From: Salticus scenicus
Lineage: Eukaryota; Arthropoda; Arachnida; Araneae; Salticidae
Length of the DNA stretch: 64,000 nt
NCBI GenBank assembly: GCA_963930645.1
Contig: OZ005662.1
Coordinates: forward strand, 73,057,341 to 73,121,340
Direction: 5' to 3'
The first letter of the stretch is position 1. Each line of letters starts with the position of its first letter. The position numbers and the translations under genes are program-made. Shown piece by piece: positions 27,101 through 42,345 of this stretch. The notes under the pieces are model-generated. The model was given only the letters and a program-made list of their open reading frames with translations, searched no databases and had not been told where the DNA came from.

Positions 27101-30100
27101 CTGAAACTGTATGCAAAGACAAGATGTTGAAATTAAATATTAGAATTTTGATGACAAAATCTATTATATTAGAGTAATAAATATTTATTTTAACCTTTAA
27201 TTTATAAAAAAAGAACAAATGCACATCAGAAACATAAAAAAAGCTGAAAAGCTAAATGTACAAAAAAGCTGAAATCAGTTGAAAAGCTGAAAAATCTCAT
27301 CCCTGCCTGAATGTCCCATCATATAACAGTCCCTCATAGCAAGTATATTAACCTTCTAGGTACGGCGCATATGAAATAGAAACGTGAGCCTTGAGTACGG
27401 GAGACTTTTCAGAATTTCCCCCCCTTAGTTCAGGATTCGGAACTGCTTTGAAGCTTTCCGCTCTTTGTACTGATAAAAGCTGGGCGTGTGTTGGAAGAAC
27501 GTTCGAACTGGTACGAACGTTCGTACCAGCGCCGTACCCTAGTAATATTTTTCTGCTGGTAAGACAGGTTTACCGCGCCGTAGCGAAAAGGTTAATTAAT
27601 TTATTTTTTAAACATCCTTTAGTACATAAAATACAAATATTTTTACTGTACAGTGATTATTTTCAATGTTGGCATACAATTTATATTTCATAAACAATAC
27701 ATAAGTTTTTGAGCTAGAAATTTTTTTCTCTGATTTGTTTCTCATTTTCAGCCTTTTTGTGGTTTATCCACAGAGCCAGTACCACTCAATTCCATGGATA
27801 ATCAAGAGTATATTGTATTTTTTTAAATTTTGTTTTTGCTTTCAGAAAATTCATGATTTAAATTATGCATCATTTTTCCAAAAATTCATATTTATAAATT
27901 TTTAAAATTTATTTTTAAGCTGTAAAATAAAATATTTTAATTAGTGAAATTTTACAATTTACAGCTTAAAAATAGAATAAATGACAGAAAGCCTTAAGAG
28001 GGGACAATACCTAATCCCGCGGCCAGCCGTGGCCAATGTTATTCTATCAGGAAATTTGTTGTGACAATTACACATTACCTAATGTATAATTTTTAATTCT
28101 GTTTTCGCAGTCAGAAAATTCATAACCGTTAAATGAGTACTCATTTTTGAAAAATTCATTTTTTAAAATTTTTACATTTTAATTTTGAGTTCAAAAATAC
28201 GATTTTTCAGAAAATGCATTTTTCTCATTTTCTAGTTGCAAAATGAAATACTAAAATTTAAAAAAAATCAATTTTTGGAAAACAAGTACTAATTTAATGC
28301 TTATGAATTTTCTAAATGTGAAAACAGAATTGAAAAATATTCATTAGGTAATGAGTAATTATGTAAACAAATTTTCCCATAGAATAACATGGGCCAAGGC
28401 TGCCGGCGAGATTAGGTATTGTCCGTTCTTAAGGCTCATTAGACCATTATGGACATTCATGCCTGAACAGGGATTCAAACTTGGCACACGACACAGAGCT
28501 AATCAATCAGCAATCAAATTAGAAATATAAAAACAGAAACAATAAGAATAGGCAACAATTTCATGCAATATTTATACCATTCATAGTAAAAAATAAATAA
28601 GTTAACCAATTAATTAAAAAAATAAATAAAATTTTACATTGTTAAAAATAATGATTTTTGTGAATTTAAATTTTGTGTGAAAATAATGTTCTTCCGAACT
28701 TTTCGGCAAGGGCCCTCTTTTTGTGAAATTGTGAAAAATGTAATTTTTCAAAATAAAATTCTAATTAAAGTTTCATTTTAGACAATGACAAAATGACAGA
28801 TCATTTTTATAGAACTAAACTTAAATATATGCATAGAAGCCCTTAATAAATTAGAAATTGAATATCAGCTTTTCGAGGAAATACAGCAAAACATCTGATT
28901 TTGCATAGGCAGCCTGTTCATTCCATGGAAGATTAGTTTTAAAAATGAAATAGATTTATCAAAGGTCTATTTTTTATGATAAATAATTTTGTGAAGGGTC
29001 CTATTTTAGGGTAAATAATTTTGTGAAGGGTCCTGTTTTAGGATAAATAATTTTGTGAAGGGTCTTTTAATGGACCCAGGTTTGCCTATGGACAGACCCC
29101 TGGTGATTCTAAAAAAATCTTATAAGCAACATATCACTGTAAAAACTATACAAGTCATAAACTAGCTAAATTTTAGAAATTTTACTTCATCTTACAAAAG
29201 TCAAATTGATATCTTGTATCCCTCTGTGTTAGCATAAATGATCAAATCCTGTTATAACTTTTCAATAAATTCTTTTGTTTAGAGTTTTGACAAATTTTGG
29301 GATATAGCAGTTTGCTTATAGATAATATGTTAAAAATAAATAATAATAAAAAAAAGTATCTCTTGCATTAAATTTCTTAGGTGACACATATTAGTCGGCT
29401 CATATTTTCCAATATTAAACACTACTTTTTGTCATTAAATGTTTTTCTATCTGGATATGAAAAGACACAAAATCAACAAAAATAAGTGTTTTAATGCAGC
29501 ATTCTATAATAATCACCTCCTTGCTTACTCAGAGATAGATTTTTATGCTGAGGCATTTAGGAGCACATGCCTAAGCCCCTTGATGAAAGGAGGGAGCAGG
29601 CTAACAATTTCTGGGGCATTTAACTTTTTTTTTTTTCTGTGTATAAAAAAATAATGCTCTATTTTGCATAAAAGTCTGGCAAAGATCTAGAATTTTCAGA
29701 CGTGTGTGCATTATGGAATTAATAAAATAAAGCTTCAGATTTTAATAATTTTTTTACTTAAATATACACGCATGCTGACATTATAGAAATATTTGGATAA
29801 TTTAAAGAAAATGAAGACATTAATAGCAAAAATTAACAGCGGTAGAAATCATACCTCAGAGAAGATGGAAGTCCAGCTAGTTTTCTAGCAACATTTGCTG
29901 ACACTCCATACTTGTCCTATGAAAAAGAAAAACTTTTGATTAAATAAAGATCATGATTAAATAATTCATAAAATTAGTTTAAAAGGATTACATTGAAAAT
30001 GTATAGTTAAATATATAATTTTTATATTCATTATTATTTTTTACTGCTTGTTTAATATATAAACATATAAAAAAATGTATTCAGAGTAACTTCAACTGAG

Positions 30101-33100
30101 AAAGTCCAAATGTTATAAAAATAAATAAATACAATATATACACATGTCAGGATTTTTTTCAAAAACCTAGGAGTTAGAAAGAGGGAGTAGATTTATACAG
30201 GTTAGTGAAAAATGAATAAATAAAATAAATAAACGTACTTATACCAAACTGTTACAGTCGGTAACAAAAGTATCTGAACACTAGCAAAAATTCCTATATA
30301 AAAAAAGTAGAGCTAACACAGTTTTGTTAAATAAATCCCTGTCAAATCATGTTCTTAGTCAGACTAAGAACATGATTCGACAAGGATTTATTTAACAAAA
30401 CAGTATTAACTCTACTTTTTTTAGATAGGAATTTTTTATAAAAAATTAAACCATGAAGTAAACATCCATTAAAACCTTCAAAATATACAACCTATTTATT
30501 CATTTTACATAAGCAATAACATCTTAATACAAATGCCTGGTTTTTCTTTTCTGCTACTTATTATTATTATTATTATTATTATTTTTTTTTTTTACAGTTT
30601 TCACTAAATAATCATTTACTCTATTTAATTTCAACATTAGTAATTTATTTACAATTCTGATTTTTAACTTTTTCCGATTATCTGTTTTCAGGAGGGGCAA
30701 ACTTAAAACTGCAAAATTTCAGTGCATTTTAAAAATTCTGTTAGGTTCAAAATGTTGGTTGATTGACTGAAAAGTTTAAAGAAGCGTGTGCATAACCATC
30801 TGTTATAACAAATTTTTATGCATGGATATTTTAATTGCAAAAATTATACAGTGTGTATCAAACGAACTTTATACTTATAAAGCAAAGGATGTGGGTTCGA
30901 TTCTCAAAGGGCCAATGTATTACTTTTTGTAGATAATTAATAGACAATTTGTCAATTGATAAAAGAAAATCTTTTAGTGTTTTCACACTGTCTTAAAAAC
31001 CACATGGATGATGAGAAATTGATAAAAATAAAGTTAAATTTAGAAGTATATTGGTCACTTTGGTACGTAGGCAAATGCCTGATTGCAGATCTACAGAATT
31101 TTCCCTGTAAGTCCATTTTGATCTTTCTTGATGCACCTCGTAGCTACATTTTCAAATTTTTTAATTAGTTTATTGAATTAATTAAAATTTTTGGAGCTAG
31201 GGAAATCATCAAAAGTTTAGCAAGATTTGCAAACGATCATTTTTTTTTCAATTTAAAAACTTATCTCTGAATGAAGTGTTTTCAAACATTGGGTATTTCA
31301 AGAACTGGGTTTTCCTCATGTTTTTAAGTGAAGATAGGTTTAAGACAACATTTAGGGGGCCGGTAACAAATTGAGCAAAATCAATAATGTTTGTAATTAC
31401 CCTGTATCGTATAATACAGGGAATAATTTTCGTTAAAAACTCTGTATATTATAAATAAAAAATATTTTGATTTTTTTTTTTTTGAGTTTTAAAATAAATG
31501 CTTATATCTCCTATATTTAATATACTATCGCCACACAAATTCATCCACAAATTGAACTGGGTCTATATTAACATATCCTAAAGCTACAGTTCATTCCATT
31601 TACTTAACGATACAGGGTGATCATAAACATTATAGATTTTGTTCAATTTGTTATCGGCCTTCTAAATGTTGTCTTAAACCAATCTTCACTGAAAAACATG
31701 AGGAAGACCCAGTTCTTTAACTACCCAATGCTTGAAGCTGTTTCACCGAGAGATAAGTTTTTAAGTTGAAAAAAACTGATGGTTTGCAAATCTTATTGAA
31801 ATTTTGAGTAGGAGTGTAACTGCTGTCATAGATTGAAAATGATTATCTGTCTCAAAAATGTCAGTCCAAAAATGTAGCTTTTGAATAATAGCAGAGCCAC
31901 ATATCGCCCAGTTAGTATTTGAATTGAAATGTTCAGTTAAGATACAAATGCAAGTAATGGGGACTTGGAACCAATATAGCATAAGCAGAAATGATGTTGC
32001 CGAAGGCAGTGGGGACTCAAACTGAGGTTTTAAGCAATTTCAATGGATTTATTTTTTTAGTTTTTATTTATAAAGTGATTTAAAAGACAGTGATTAAAAG
32101 TTTTTTGAAAATTCCTTGAAACATAGTGAACTAAAGAAGCAGGCAAAGTCTGCTAGTCATTGATAAATTATAATCATATTTCAATATAGACTTAGTACAT
32201 AAAACTAAACTTACAGAAATATGTAAATAGCTGCATCTTTGGCTTATCTTTTTTCTTTCCTTTTCCAGTTTTTCTTTTTGAGCAAGCACTCGATAATATT
32301 CCATCAACTGAGAAATCTGCCAAAATTGAATAATAATAATAAAAAAAGTAAAATTAATGTAACCTTAAAAAAAAAAAAAAAAAGATAAAATATGTTTACA
32401 TTTTTTATGGCAAAAATCTGTTCTAAAGATGGCATTTAAATAGAAAAACACATAAATTTAATATAAAACTAAATATAAGAAAATATAAATATTTTCAAAC
32501 TTATATGGTAAAATTTCTATGTTTATAATTGTTATTAAGAAAATTTTTTTTTCAATCCTAGAGAAAGTATCCAAAATGTTAAATCAACAGTAAAAAATTG
32601 AATTAAAAATTTAAATGCTATGCAAATGTTATTTAAATTTTAAATGAATATTTATATAATCATAAATAGTGTTATGTAATAAAATTTAAAATCCTCATTA
32701 AGAAAGTGAAGTCAAGTTAATTGAATAATTATGTTTCAACAATCAACAGTTTCATTTTTTTTAATTAAAAATAAAATAAAATAAAATCTAATGTCGAAGA
32801 AAACTGCCAGTATTACATTTAATGCAAAAGTTCTTACTCGTTTGCTATGAGGGTTTTCAGCTTCTTGCCATCCTCCGCTAGCTGAAAAATGGAATTTAGA
32901 ATTAGAAACCTAAAGAATATAAAACAAAGTAATATACAATATAAACACTACACAGTATTAGTTTCATATAATTTTTATTTCTTCATAAATAAGTAAATTA
33001 GGTCCTTTTTAATAATAATTCTGAGAATAGCCAAAACAGAATTAAAAAATGAAAATGGATAAGATTTGCATGATAAAATTTAAATAAGCTAGAATTTATA

Positions 33101-36100
33101 TAAAATAAGCTAATGAGATATAAAGTACTGTATCTAGCAACATCTGGTTAACAGACTTATCCGGACTCTGGGTTTGAGACTATCTCCGTTTATGTTTCTG
33201 GAGGAAATTTTTCACAATTTTGGGGGAAATGTTTGGGTAAAAAAATAATTTTTTGGAGAATGTTGGAGAAAAAAATTGGAGAAAGCCCCCCCCCCCCACA
33301 CACACATACACCATCTCAAGGAAGAAATTTTAAGGTACAAATTCCGTAGCCAATAAATGATTCAACGATCGACCATCAAGTGAATTCTTAAGGGATTCTT
33401 CACCTAACTCAGGGTTGTAATTTTGACCGGTCAAAACTGATTTTGACCAGAACACTGGTCAAAAATGGTTTTAACCGTCCAAAAATGGTTTTAAACAGCT
33501 TTAATTTAATAATAATTGTTTTTGCAATTAAAAATAACTTAATAAGTAATAAAAACAACAATTCATTAAAAATAATAATACTAACATAATAATAATGTTA
33601 GAAATTTAAAAATGGACCATGCAATATAAAAATATAAACCAGACAAACTTCAAAAAGAAGATGCCACTATATCTGACGCATGTGATGAATGGATAAGACT
33701 ATTAAAAGTAAAAGAACTTGAAACTTATTCTGACGTGCTGCAGTCTCGACTTAAAGAAAGTGTTACTCCAGTTCATTTTCTTGCACATATGCTGAATCCT
33801 GTTTATATGGGTAAAGGTATTGATGAAGACAAGCAAGAAATAGCAAGACAATGGTTACATGATAACATTGATCCTACATTTTTGCCACTTGTGATTGCAT
33901 TTCAAGAAGAGTCTTTACCATATCCGAAATCCTTTTTTTCTGAAAGCGTAAAAAATACACTTGGACCTGATGTCTGGTGGGCAGCAATGAAGAAGATAAA
34001 AGGCATTGATGTAAAATTTGTTGATTTCGCATTACATCTAATGAACTGTTGTGCCAGCTCGTCTTCAATAGAAAGACTATTTTCAAAGTTTGGACTTATT
34101 CAAAACAATTTACGAAACCGTCTAAGTTTAGAGACAACTGCAAAACTTGCGACTTGTAACCATTTTTTAAACTGAATATAAATTCCAAAAAAAAGTTTGT
34201 GTAAAAATTAATTAAAACAATTGTGTTGTTTCTTGGTGATATTATTTGTGTTATGACATTCCTATGTTATGACATTTTTAACAAATGTTTACTTAGTTTT
34301 AACGTATGATACTAAGATATATTTCATTGGTAGCAGATTCTAATTTCTGACCTTGATTGGTAGTAAATAAATTCAATAATGAATTTCAGTGGTCAAAACT
34401 GATATCGACCAGGACGGTTAAAACCACTGGTTAAAACCAATACAACCCTGCCTAACATTCACAGCAGCTTCATCCCATGTTTTTCTATGGAGAAATTTAT
34501 TTTTTAAATTACTCATCACCTAATGTATTTTTTTAATTCCATTTTCCTATTTAAAAAATTCACAATGCTTAAACTGATTCCCACTTTTCAAAAATTTTTA
34601 AATCTTTACTATTTCATTTAAATATATTATAATATACTTGAAACATTTTATCCATGAAGCAATTAAATTAATAAAACAATTAAGATATATAACCTTTTAC
34701 TTATCTTCACGTTACATCTTGGTATACTAGTTTCATCTGGGGCGCCCCAGCTTGGTCACTACCTTTGCTTTGGTGTTCGAAACTGTGGTCTTCTTGTTTT
34801 CTTGTTCTTTTAAAGACTTTTCGCCATTGGCGGTTAAGGATAGCACCTTCGTTGCCATTACAACTGTCAGAATTAGCTAAAATTTCAATAGACTCCCTGA
34901 TCGCTGCGTATCCGTGGTTATTATAGTTGGCCAACTTTTTTACTTCATCAAATTTGATATTAATTTCTTCGTTTTTGTTTACTTGGGTTAAAGCTGTGGT
35001 TAATTTACCTGTTTTTATATCGTGTTTATGTTCTTTAATGCGAGTTTTTATTTTTCTCTTTGTTTTTCCTATATAACATTTTTCTTTATTTTGTTCGTTA
35101 TTGTATGGTATTTTATAAATTCCTGCAGTTTCTAAAGGTTTAGTTTTATCCTTGTCACTTCTTATTAATTGAAAAACGTTAGGGTTAGGTTTTATGGGTA
35201 TATTTATATTATGTTTTGCTGCAGTTTTCTTGATTTTACTAGATATTCCACGGTCATAAGGTATGGAGGTAGTATATTTAAGCTTTGGTTTTTGAAAATT
35301 ATTGATTTCATTAAGAGTTTTTAACCTTTTTCTAAATAATTTATCTATTAATTTATTAGAGTATCCTGCTTTTTGTGTGAATTGTTTTATATTTTTTATT
35401 TCATTTTTTAAAATTTTATTGTCTTTACAAATTACTATTGCCCGGTTGATATGGGATTGTATAGCATTAATCTTATATTTAAAAGGGGTTTTACTATTTT
35501 TATGGATTATTTCGTTACTGCTGTTAGGTTTTCTATAAACTTGTGTGGTTATTTTATTAGCATGGCGAATGATATTTACATCTAGAAAATTTAGCTGTTT
35601 ATTGTTTTCTTCTTCTAAAGTGAATTTAATATTTGGATCTATTTTATTTAAAATGTTTAAGATTTCTATGGGATCTGTTTTTTGGTCAATTACTGCAAAA
35701 ACGTCATCAACAAAACGAAACCAATAAAAAATTTTTTCTTTAAGTTTATTATCAAAATTATTTTCTATTGTACGTAATTTTAACTCAGCTAAAAAACCCG
35801 ATATGGGAGACCCCATTGGGACTCCCTTGATCTGTTTGTAATATTTTTCATTAAAAGTAAAGTAATTTTCATTCAACAAAAAATTGGTTGCTATGTTTAA
35901 AGTTTGGGCTATTGATGGGTTTGTATAATGTTCATCTATTTTTTCTTTTATTAGTTCAGTAATATTTTTTATATCTATTGACGGATAAAGGTTAACTACA
36001 TCAAAACTTACAAATTTAAAATTTTCCTGTATTTCAATATCATAAATTTTACTTATAAAATCTTCGGTGGAATTTAGGCTATGCTGCGAGGGGGGAAGTA

Positions 36101-38685
36101 AGTTTTTATAAATTTCAGCCATATATTTTTCTATTGTGTAAGTGGGTCCTTCGCTTTTGTTAACAACTGGTCTAATTTTGGGGGGGTTCTTGTGATCTTT
36201 ATATCTGCCAAAAATTCTTGGTGTATTTGGTGCAAAATTATTTATTGTAGGTGGTTTGTTATCAGGCCAGGTTCCTTCTTTTATTATTTTTTGTGTTTTT
36301 TCAACTATTTTGTTAATGGGGTCTTTTTTTATTTTTTCCGTACCTATTTCATTTATAGTTTCTTCCATTTTATCTATGTATTCCTGTCTATTTAATATTG
36401 CTATTTTTCTGGTTTTATCTGTTAATGTACACGCTATTTTTTCATTTTTCTTTAGATTATTAAGTGTTTTAATGTCTTCTTGGTTAATTTTGTTGCTTTT
36501 TATAGTTCTGCTGATTTCTTGAATTGCTACGTTTCTAATGTCTATTTGGGCTTCTTCTGGAATATTTTCTATGGCTGATTCAATTTTTGCTATACTGTCT
36601 TTAATTTTGATAGGTTGGTCTAAAATAAACTTTTGTCCCATTTTTAATAATTAATTTATTAGACCTAAAATTAAACTGCCATCAGGATAGCTTATTAAAA
36701 ATGGGACAAAAGTTTATTTTAGACCAACCTATCAAAATTAAAGACAGTATAGCAAAAATTGAATCAGCCATAGAAAATATTCCAGAAGAAGCCCAAATAG
36801 ACATTAGAAACGTAGCAATTCAAGAAATCAGCAAAACTATAAAAAGCAACAAAATTAACCAAGAAGACATTAAAACACTTAATAATCTAAAGAAAAATGA
36901 AAAAATAGCGTGTACATTAACAGATAAAACCAGAAAAATAGCAATATTAAATAGACAGGAATACATAGATAAAATGGAAGAAACTATAAATGAAATAGGT
37001 ACGGAAAAAATAAAAAAAGACCCCATTAACAAAATAGTTGAAAAAACACAAAAAATAATAAAAGAAGGAACCTGGCCTGATAACAAACCACCTACAATAA
37101 ATAATTTTGCACCAAATACACCAAGAATTTTTGGCAGATATAAAGATCACAAGAACCCCCCCAAAATTAGACCAGTTGTTAACAAAAGCGAAGGACCCAC
37201 TTACACAATAGAAAAATATATGGCTGAAATTTATAAAAACTTACTTCCCCCCTCGCAGCATAGCCTAAATTCCACCGAAGATTTTATAAGTAAAATTTAT
37301 GATATTGAAATACAGGAAAATTTTAAATTTGTAAGTTTTGATGTAGTTAACCTTTATCCGTCAATAGATATAAAAAATATTACTGAACTAATAAAAGAAA
37401 AAATAGATGAACATTATACAAACCCATCAATAGCCCAAACTTTAAACATAGCAACCAATTTTTTGTTGAATGAAAATTACTTTACTTTTAATGAAAAATA
37501 TTACAAACAGATCAAGGGAGTCCCAATGGGGTCTCCCATATCGGGTTTTTTAGCTGAGTTAAAATTACGTACAATAGAAAATAATTTTGATAATAAACTT
37601 AAAGAAAAATTTTTTTATTGGTTTCGTTTTGTTGATGACGTTTTTGCAGTAATTGACCAAAAAACAGATCCCATAGAAATCTTAAACATTTTAAATAAAA
37701 TAGATCCAAATATTAAATTCACTTTAGAAGAAGAAAACAATAAACAGCTAAATTTTCTAGATGTAAATATCATTCGCCATGCTAATAAAATAACCACACA
37801 AGTTTATAGAAAACCTAACAGCAGTAACGAAATAATCCATAAAAATAGTAAAACCCCTTTTAAATATAAGATTAATGCTATACAATCCCATATCAACCGG
37901 GCAATAGTAATTTGTAAAGACAATAAAATTTTAAAAAATGAAATAAAAAATATAAAACAATTCACACAAAAAGCAGGATACTCTAATAAATTAATAGATA
38001 AATTATTTAGAAAAAGGTTAAAAACTCTTAATGAAATCAATAATTTTCAAAAACCAAAGCTTAAATATACTACCTCCATACCTTATGACCGTGGAATATC
38101 TAGTAAAATCAAGAAAACTGCAGCAAAACATAATATAAATATACCCATAAAACCTAACCCTAACGTTTTTCAATTAATAAGAAGTGACAAGGATAAAACT
38201 AAACCTTTAGAAACTGCAGGAATTTATAAAATACCATACAATAACGAACAAAATAAAGAAAAATGTTATATAGGAAAAACAAAGAGAAAAATAAAAACTC
38301 GCATTAAAGAACATAAACACGATATAAAAACAGGTAAATTAACCACAGCTTTAACCCAAGTAAACAAAAACGAAGAAATTAATATCAAATTTGATGAAGT
38401 AAAAAAGTTGGCCAACTATAATAACCACGGATACGCAGCGATCAGGGAGTCTATTGAAATTTTAGCTAATTCTGACAGTTGTAATGGCAACGAAGGTGCT
38501 ATCCTTAACCGCCAATGGCGAAAAGTCTTTAAAAGAACAAGAAAACAAGAAGACCACAGTTTCGAACACCAAAGCAAAGGTAGTGACCAAGCTGGGGCGC
38601 CCCAGATGAAACTAGTATACCAAGATGTAACGTGAAGATAAGTAAAAGGTTATATATCTTAATTGTTTTATATATTATAATATTT

Positions 38686-38718
<33 letters not shown>

Positions 38719-41700
38719 TATTTTAATATTTCGCTGAAAGGTGCAAAAAATTGATCAAGTGCACATTTTCTGCTTTATAGCCTCAAAATGAAATATTAAA
38801 AAAATATTTTTTGCAAAGCAGGAATCTATCTAATGGTTGTTATTTTTCTAAAGTGAAAACAGAATTTAGAAATATACTATTAGGTAATGAGTAATTTTGA
38901 AAACAAATTTCTCTATAGAATAACATGAGATAAGGCTGCTGTCAATGTCAGGTGAAATGTCCCCTTAGGTGATAATATTAGTTCAGTAGTGCTGTGCGCA
39001 CTTATTTACTGTTTCTCATATATGAGTAACATATCGGGACATCAAGGCTATAGTAAAAAAAAATTTTGGAGGTGCTTTATGCTTTAGTATGTAATGTTGA
39101 ATGTTAAAAATGATATAAGCTGAACAATTTTTTGACAAATGAGCAACAGACTTATCCAGACTCTGGGTTTGAGACTATCTGCGTTTATGTTTCTTCTATG
39201 TTTTTGACAGTGTTACCAGAGGAAAATTTTCAGAATTTTGGGGGAAATGCTTGGGCAAAAAATAATTTTTTGGAGAATGTTGGAGAAAAAAATTGGAGAG
39301 TGTCCCCCCCCCCCCCCCAACTCAAGGAAGAATTTAAGGTACAAATTCCATAGCCAATGAATGATTCAATGATCGACCATTGAGTAAATTCTTAAGGGGA
39401 CACTTCACCTAACATTGACAGCAGCTTCGTCCCATGTTTTTCTACGGATAAATTTATTTTTAAAATTACTCATCACCTAATGTATTTTTTTAATTCCATT
39501 TTCATATTTAGAAAATTCACAATCCTTAAACTTATTCCCAGTTTTCAAAATTTTTTAAATCTTTAATATTTCATTTTAAATATAATATTTCATATAAAAA
39601 TATATATAATATTTTATTTTAATATTTCGCTGTAAAGTGCAAAAAATTGGTTAAGTGCACATTTTCTGCTTTATAGCCTCAAAATGGAAATTTAAAAAAA
39701 TAAAAAAATATTTTTTGAAAAGCAGGAATCTATCTAATGGTTGTGAATTTTCTAAAGTGAAAACAGAATTTAGAAATATACTATTAGATTAGGTAATGAG
39801 TAATTTTGAAAACAAATTTCTCTATAGAATAACATGGGATAAGGCTGCTGTCAATGTCAGGTGAGGTATCCCCTTACGTAATAATATTGGTTCAGTTTTT
39901 TAGTTTCTCATATATGAGTAATATATCGGGAAATCAAGGCTATAGTCCGAAATTTTTTTTGGAGGTGCTTTATGCTTTAGTATGTAATGTTGAATGTTAA
40001 AAATGATATAAGCTGAACAATTTTTTGACAAATGAGCAATATTTCAGTCTCCCCCCCCCCCCCCCCCTTAAACCTCCCCTAACAGCACATCTTATCCAAA
40101 TGACAGCCACAGGATGTCCTATGGATGAAAAAGGTATCTATGGACATCCTATGGACATTTTGAGGATGTATATAGGACAAGTGTGTTGTTAGGGATCTGT
40201 TGACTATGGCTTTGCAGGAAATGGTACTATTAACAACCAACACAAATTATTTCAAAGCATAAAAAGATATTTTTTTAGTTTAAAAAATTTGATTATACAG
40301 ATTTAAAGTGATAAAAACAGTTTCCTTGCCACAAAAAAGTAAGAAAATCTACAATTTTGAGAAAAATATTCGAAAATTTAAGAAGTTGCTAATTTACTCA
40401 TATCAATTTACATTTATATAGGAAGGGGGATTAAGTCCTTTTGATGAAAAAATATTTGATACAAAACAAGTTGTAATGGTGTAGGGTTGCTGGCTCATTG
40501 CTTACACAAAGATCCTAAGTGTGGGTGAAATGCCAATTGTAAGGGCTCTTTGCTAAGGAGTCCAAGCACATAATCATACAAGTTTTGGAGAAAAGCATGG
40601 TAAATTCTGAACAGCAACAGTTAGACCAAAAACGCGACCTACATTTGAATCTGGATTTTCTGTCTTCTAGCTTTGAGAGCAAAATCTCTCAGCCATTGGT
40701 GGCATTCTGAAGTAAATTAAAAGTTAACCTTTAATTATACTAAATTTTTAGTGCTGCACTGAGTAGCACTTTGGCTGAGTAGTTGTAAGAAAGATTAATT
40801 GATGTACATATATGAAGAATTTAGCACATCTTGAAACTAAAACAAGCCCCTTTTAACACAAAAGTAAGTTAAATGGCAAACAGCATGCTTTCATGAAATG
40901 TTACCGAACTTTTGTAGAGTATATACACAATTAGGTTCATCGTTATATTTGATACTTCCAGCTTAGTGAATTATTAAAACCATAATAACTGATAACTTCA
41001 TTCTTTATTATATATAGTCTTTCTCAGATGCGAATAATTCTCAGATAATATAAAAGTTCCTATACACTCAGGCTTAATTTAAGATGCATGAAGTTCACAT
41101 AATGAAATGAGAACATTAAAATAAATATTTTATAATTTCAAACGTAATGGATTTCATTAATCTTCAAATTCTAGAAGAGTAAGAAAGATAGGTGGTTTTG
41201 GGCCATAATTTAAAAAACAACAAATTTCATTATTAAAATATATTTTTAATACCATTTTAGTGTATATTTACCTTTTTCATGATTATTATTTTTTAAATTA
41301 AAAATCATTTAAAAGTGTCTTACTTTTATTTTGAACAAATATGTAACTAAAGTTTTATAGGTTATATAAGGGTTCTTTTTTTTTTTTAAATATTTTAATT
41401 TTTTTCTGTTTTATAGATACAATTTTATGTAGTACTAAGTTTTTATAAAAAATTTGCATATTACACGCATACAAGATGGTTATACTCAAATTCTTGTATC
41501 TAAAATGGATAAGCTCATATCATGAATCGTCTCTATACCAAGTTCGGTGGTAATCTACTCGCCTGTTTTAACTGCAAAAAGCGGTTTGCAGCAAAAGTTT
41601 AATGACTATATTTTCATTATATTTTAGTTTAGTTATTAATAAAGAACTCTTATGAATATATTTCTTTCAATAATACATAAAAATAATGAATTTCTTACAA

Positions 41701-42308
41701 CTACTCGGTATTGGCCGAATACTTAGTCCAAATTTCGCCAAGTAGGCCGAATACCGAGTACTCGGTACAGCTCTATAAATTTTGTATATACAGTGAAACT
41801 TGTTTAAGAAGTTTTCTGAAGTGCAAGAAAAAACTTCTTAAATGGGAAGACTAATAATAATAGTAAAATCATAAATTTTAATAAGAATTATTCAAGTGGT
41901 TTTTAACATTATTAAAAGTCTACATGTAATATTCTATAAAAGAGATGAATTTTACTATTTCATTTAAACACATAAAAAATAGTCAAATTAAAATTAATAT
42001 ATGTTATGTACTGCATTTTTATTTATTTAATTGGATGTTTAATGACAAAACATTTGACTTTATCACTCATTAATATTCCTTTTACATAAAAAATCATGTA
42101 TAATCTTTTTTTTCAGCAATCTGTAATTGAAAAAACTAGTAATACTTCTTGCCTCTCTTGTGGATATTTCAAAAATCTCTCTTTCTCTATTTAGCATTGT
42201 ACCTATTATTTGTCTGTCAATTCATGATCATTAAATATGCTTTAAAACAACTTTGCCTCGCCATTCTCTTTTTATTTTTCAGAAATATTTTTTCATATTA
42301 GATAAAAG

Positions 42309-42345
<37 letters not shown>

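Larger units (their letters stand above)
34636..38669. mobile_element. Second head-to-head Penelope-like dimer (family 2)
   Basis: Two 644-codon PLE copies face each other 5'-to-5' with a 59-bp spacer (36642-36700). Both are truncated within the coding sequence at the same codons (just before MGQKF). The 3' ends point outwards, and a single 14-bp direct repeat brackets the pair. It is a different family from the dimer at 1.8-19.4 kb (clear amino-acid divergence throughout), so this arrangement arose independently. Confidence 0.88.
33392..38964. mobile_element. TTAA-type MITE split by two later insertions
   Basis: Left end GGGATTCTTCACCTAAC after TTAA (33388), right end GGTGAAATGTCCCC before TTAG (38965). 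It is interrupted by the hAT element (33410-34450) and the PLE dimer (34636-38669). The intact equivalent is at 39396-39873. Confidence 0.75.
33152..39145 (+). repeat. Tandem duplication, copy 1 (with insertions)
   Basis: Begins ACAGACTTATCCGGACTCTG and ends TTGACAAATGAGCAA. Without the hAT element (1041 bp plus duplication) and the PLE dimer (4034 bp plus duplication) it is about 897 bp, matching copy 2 at 894 bp. Confidence 0.8.

Noticed and set aside
27391..27693. 100-codon open frame
   Set aside because: It spans the piggyBac-type MITE boundary and resembles no protein.
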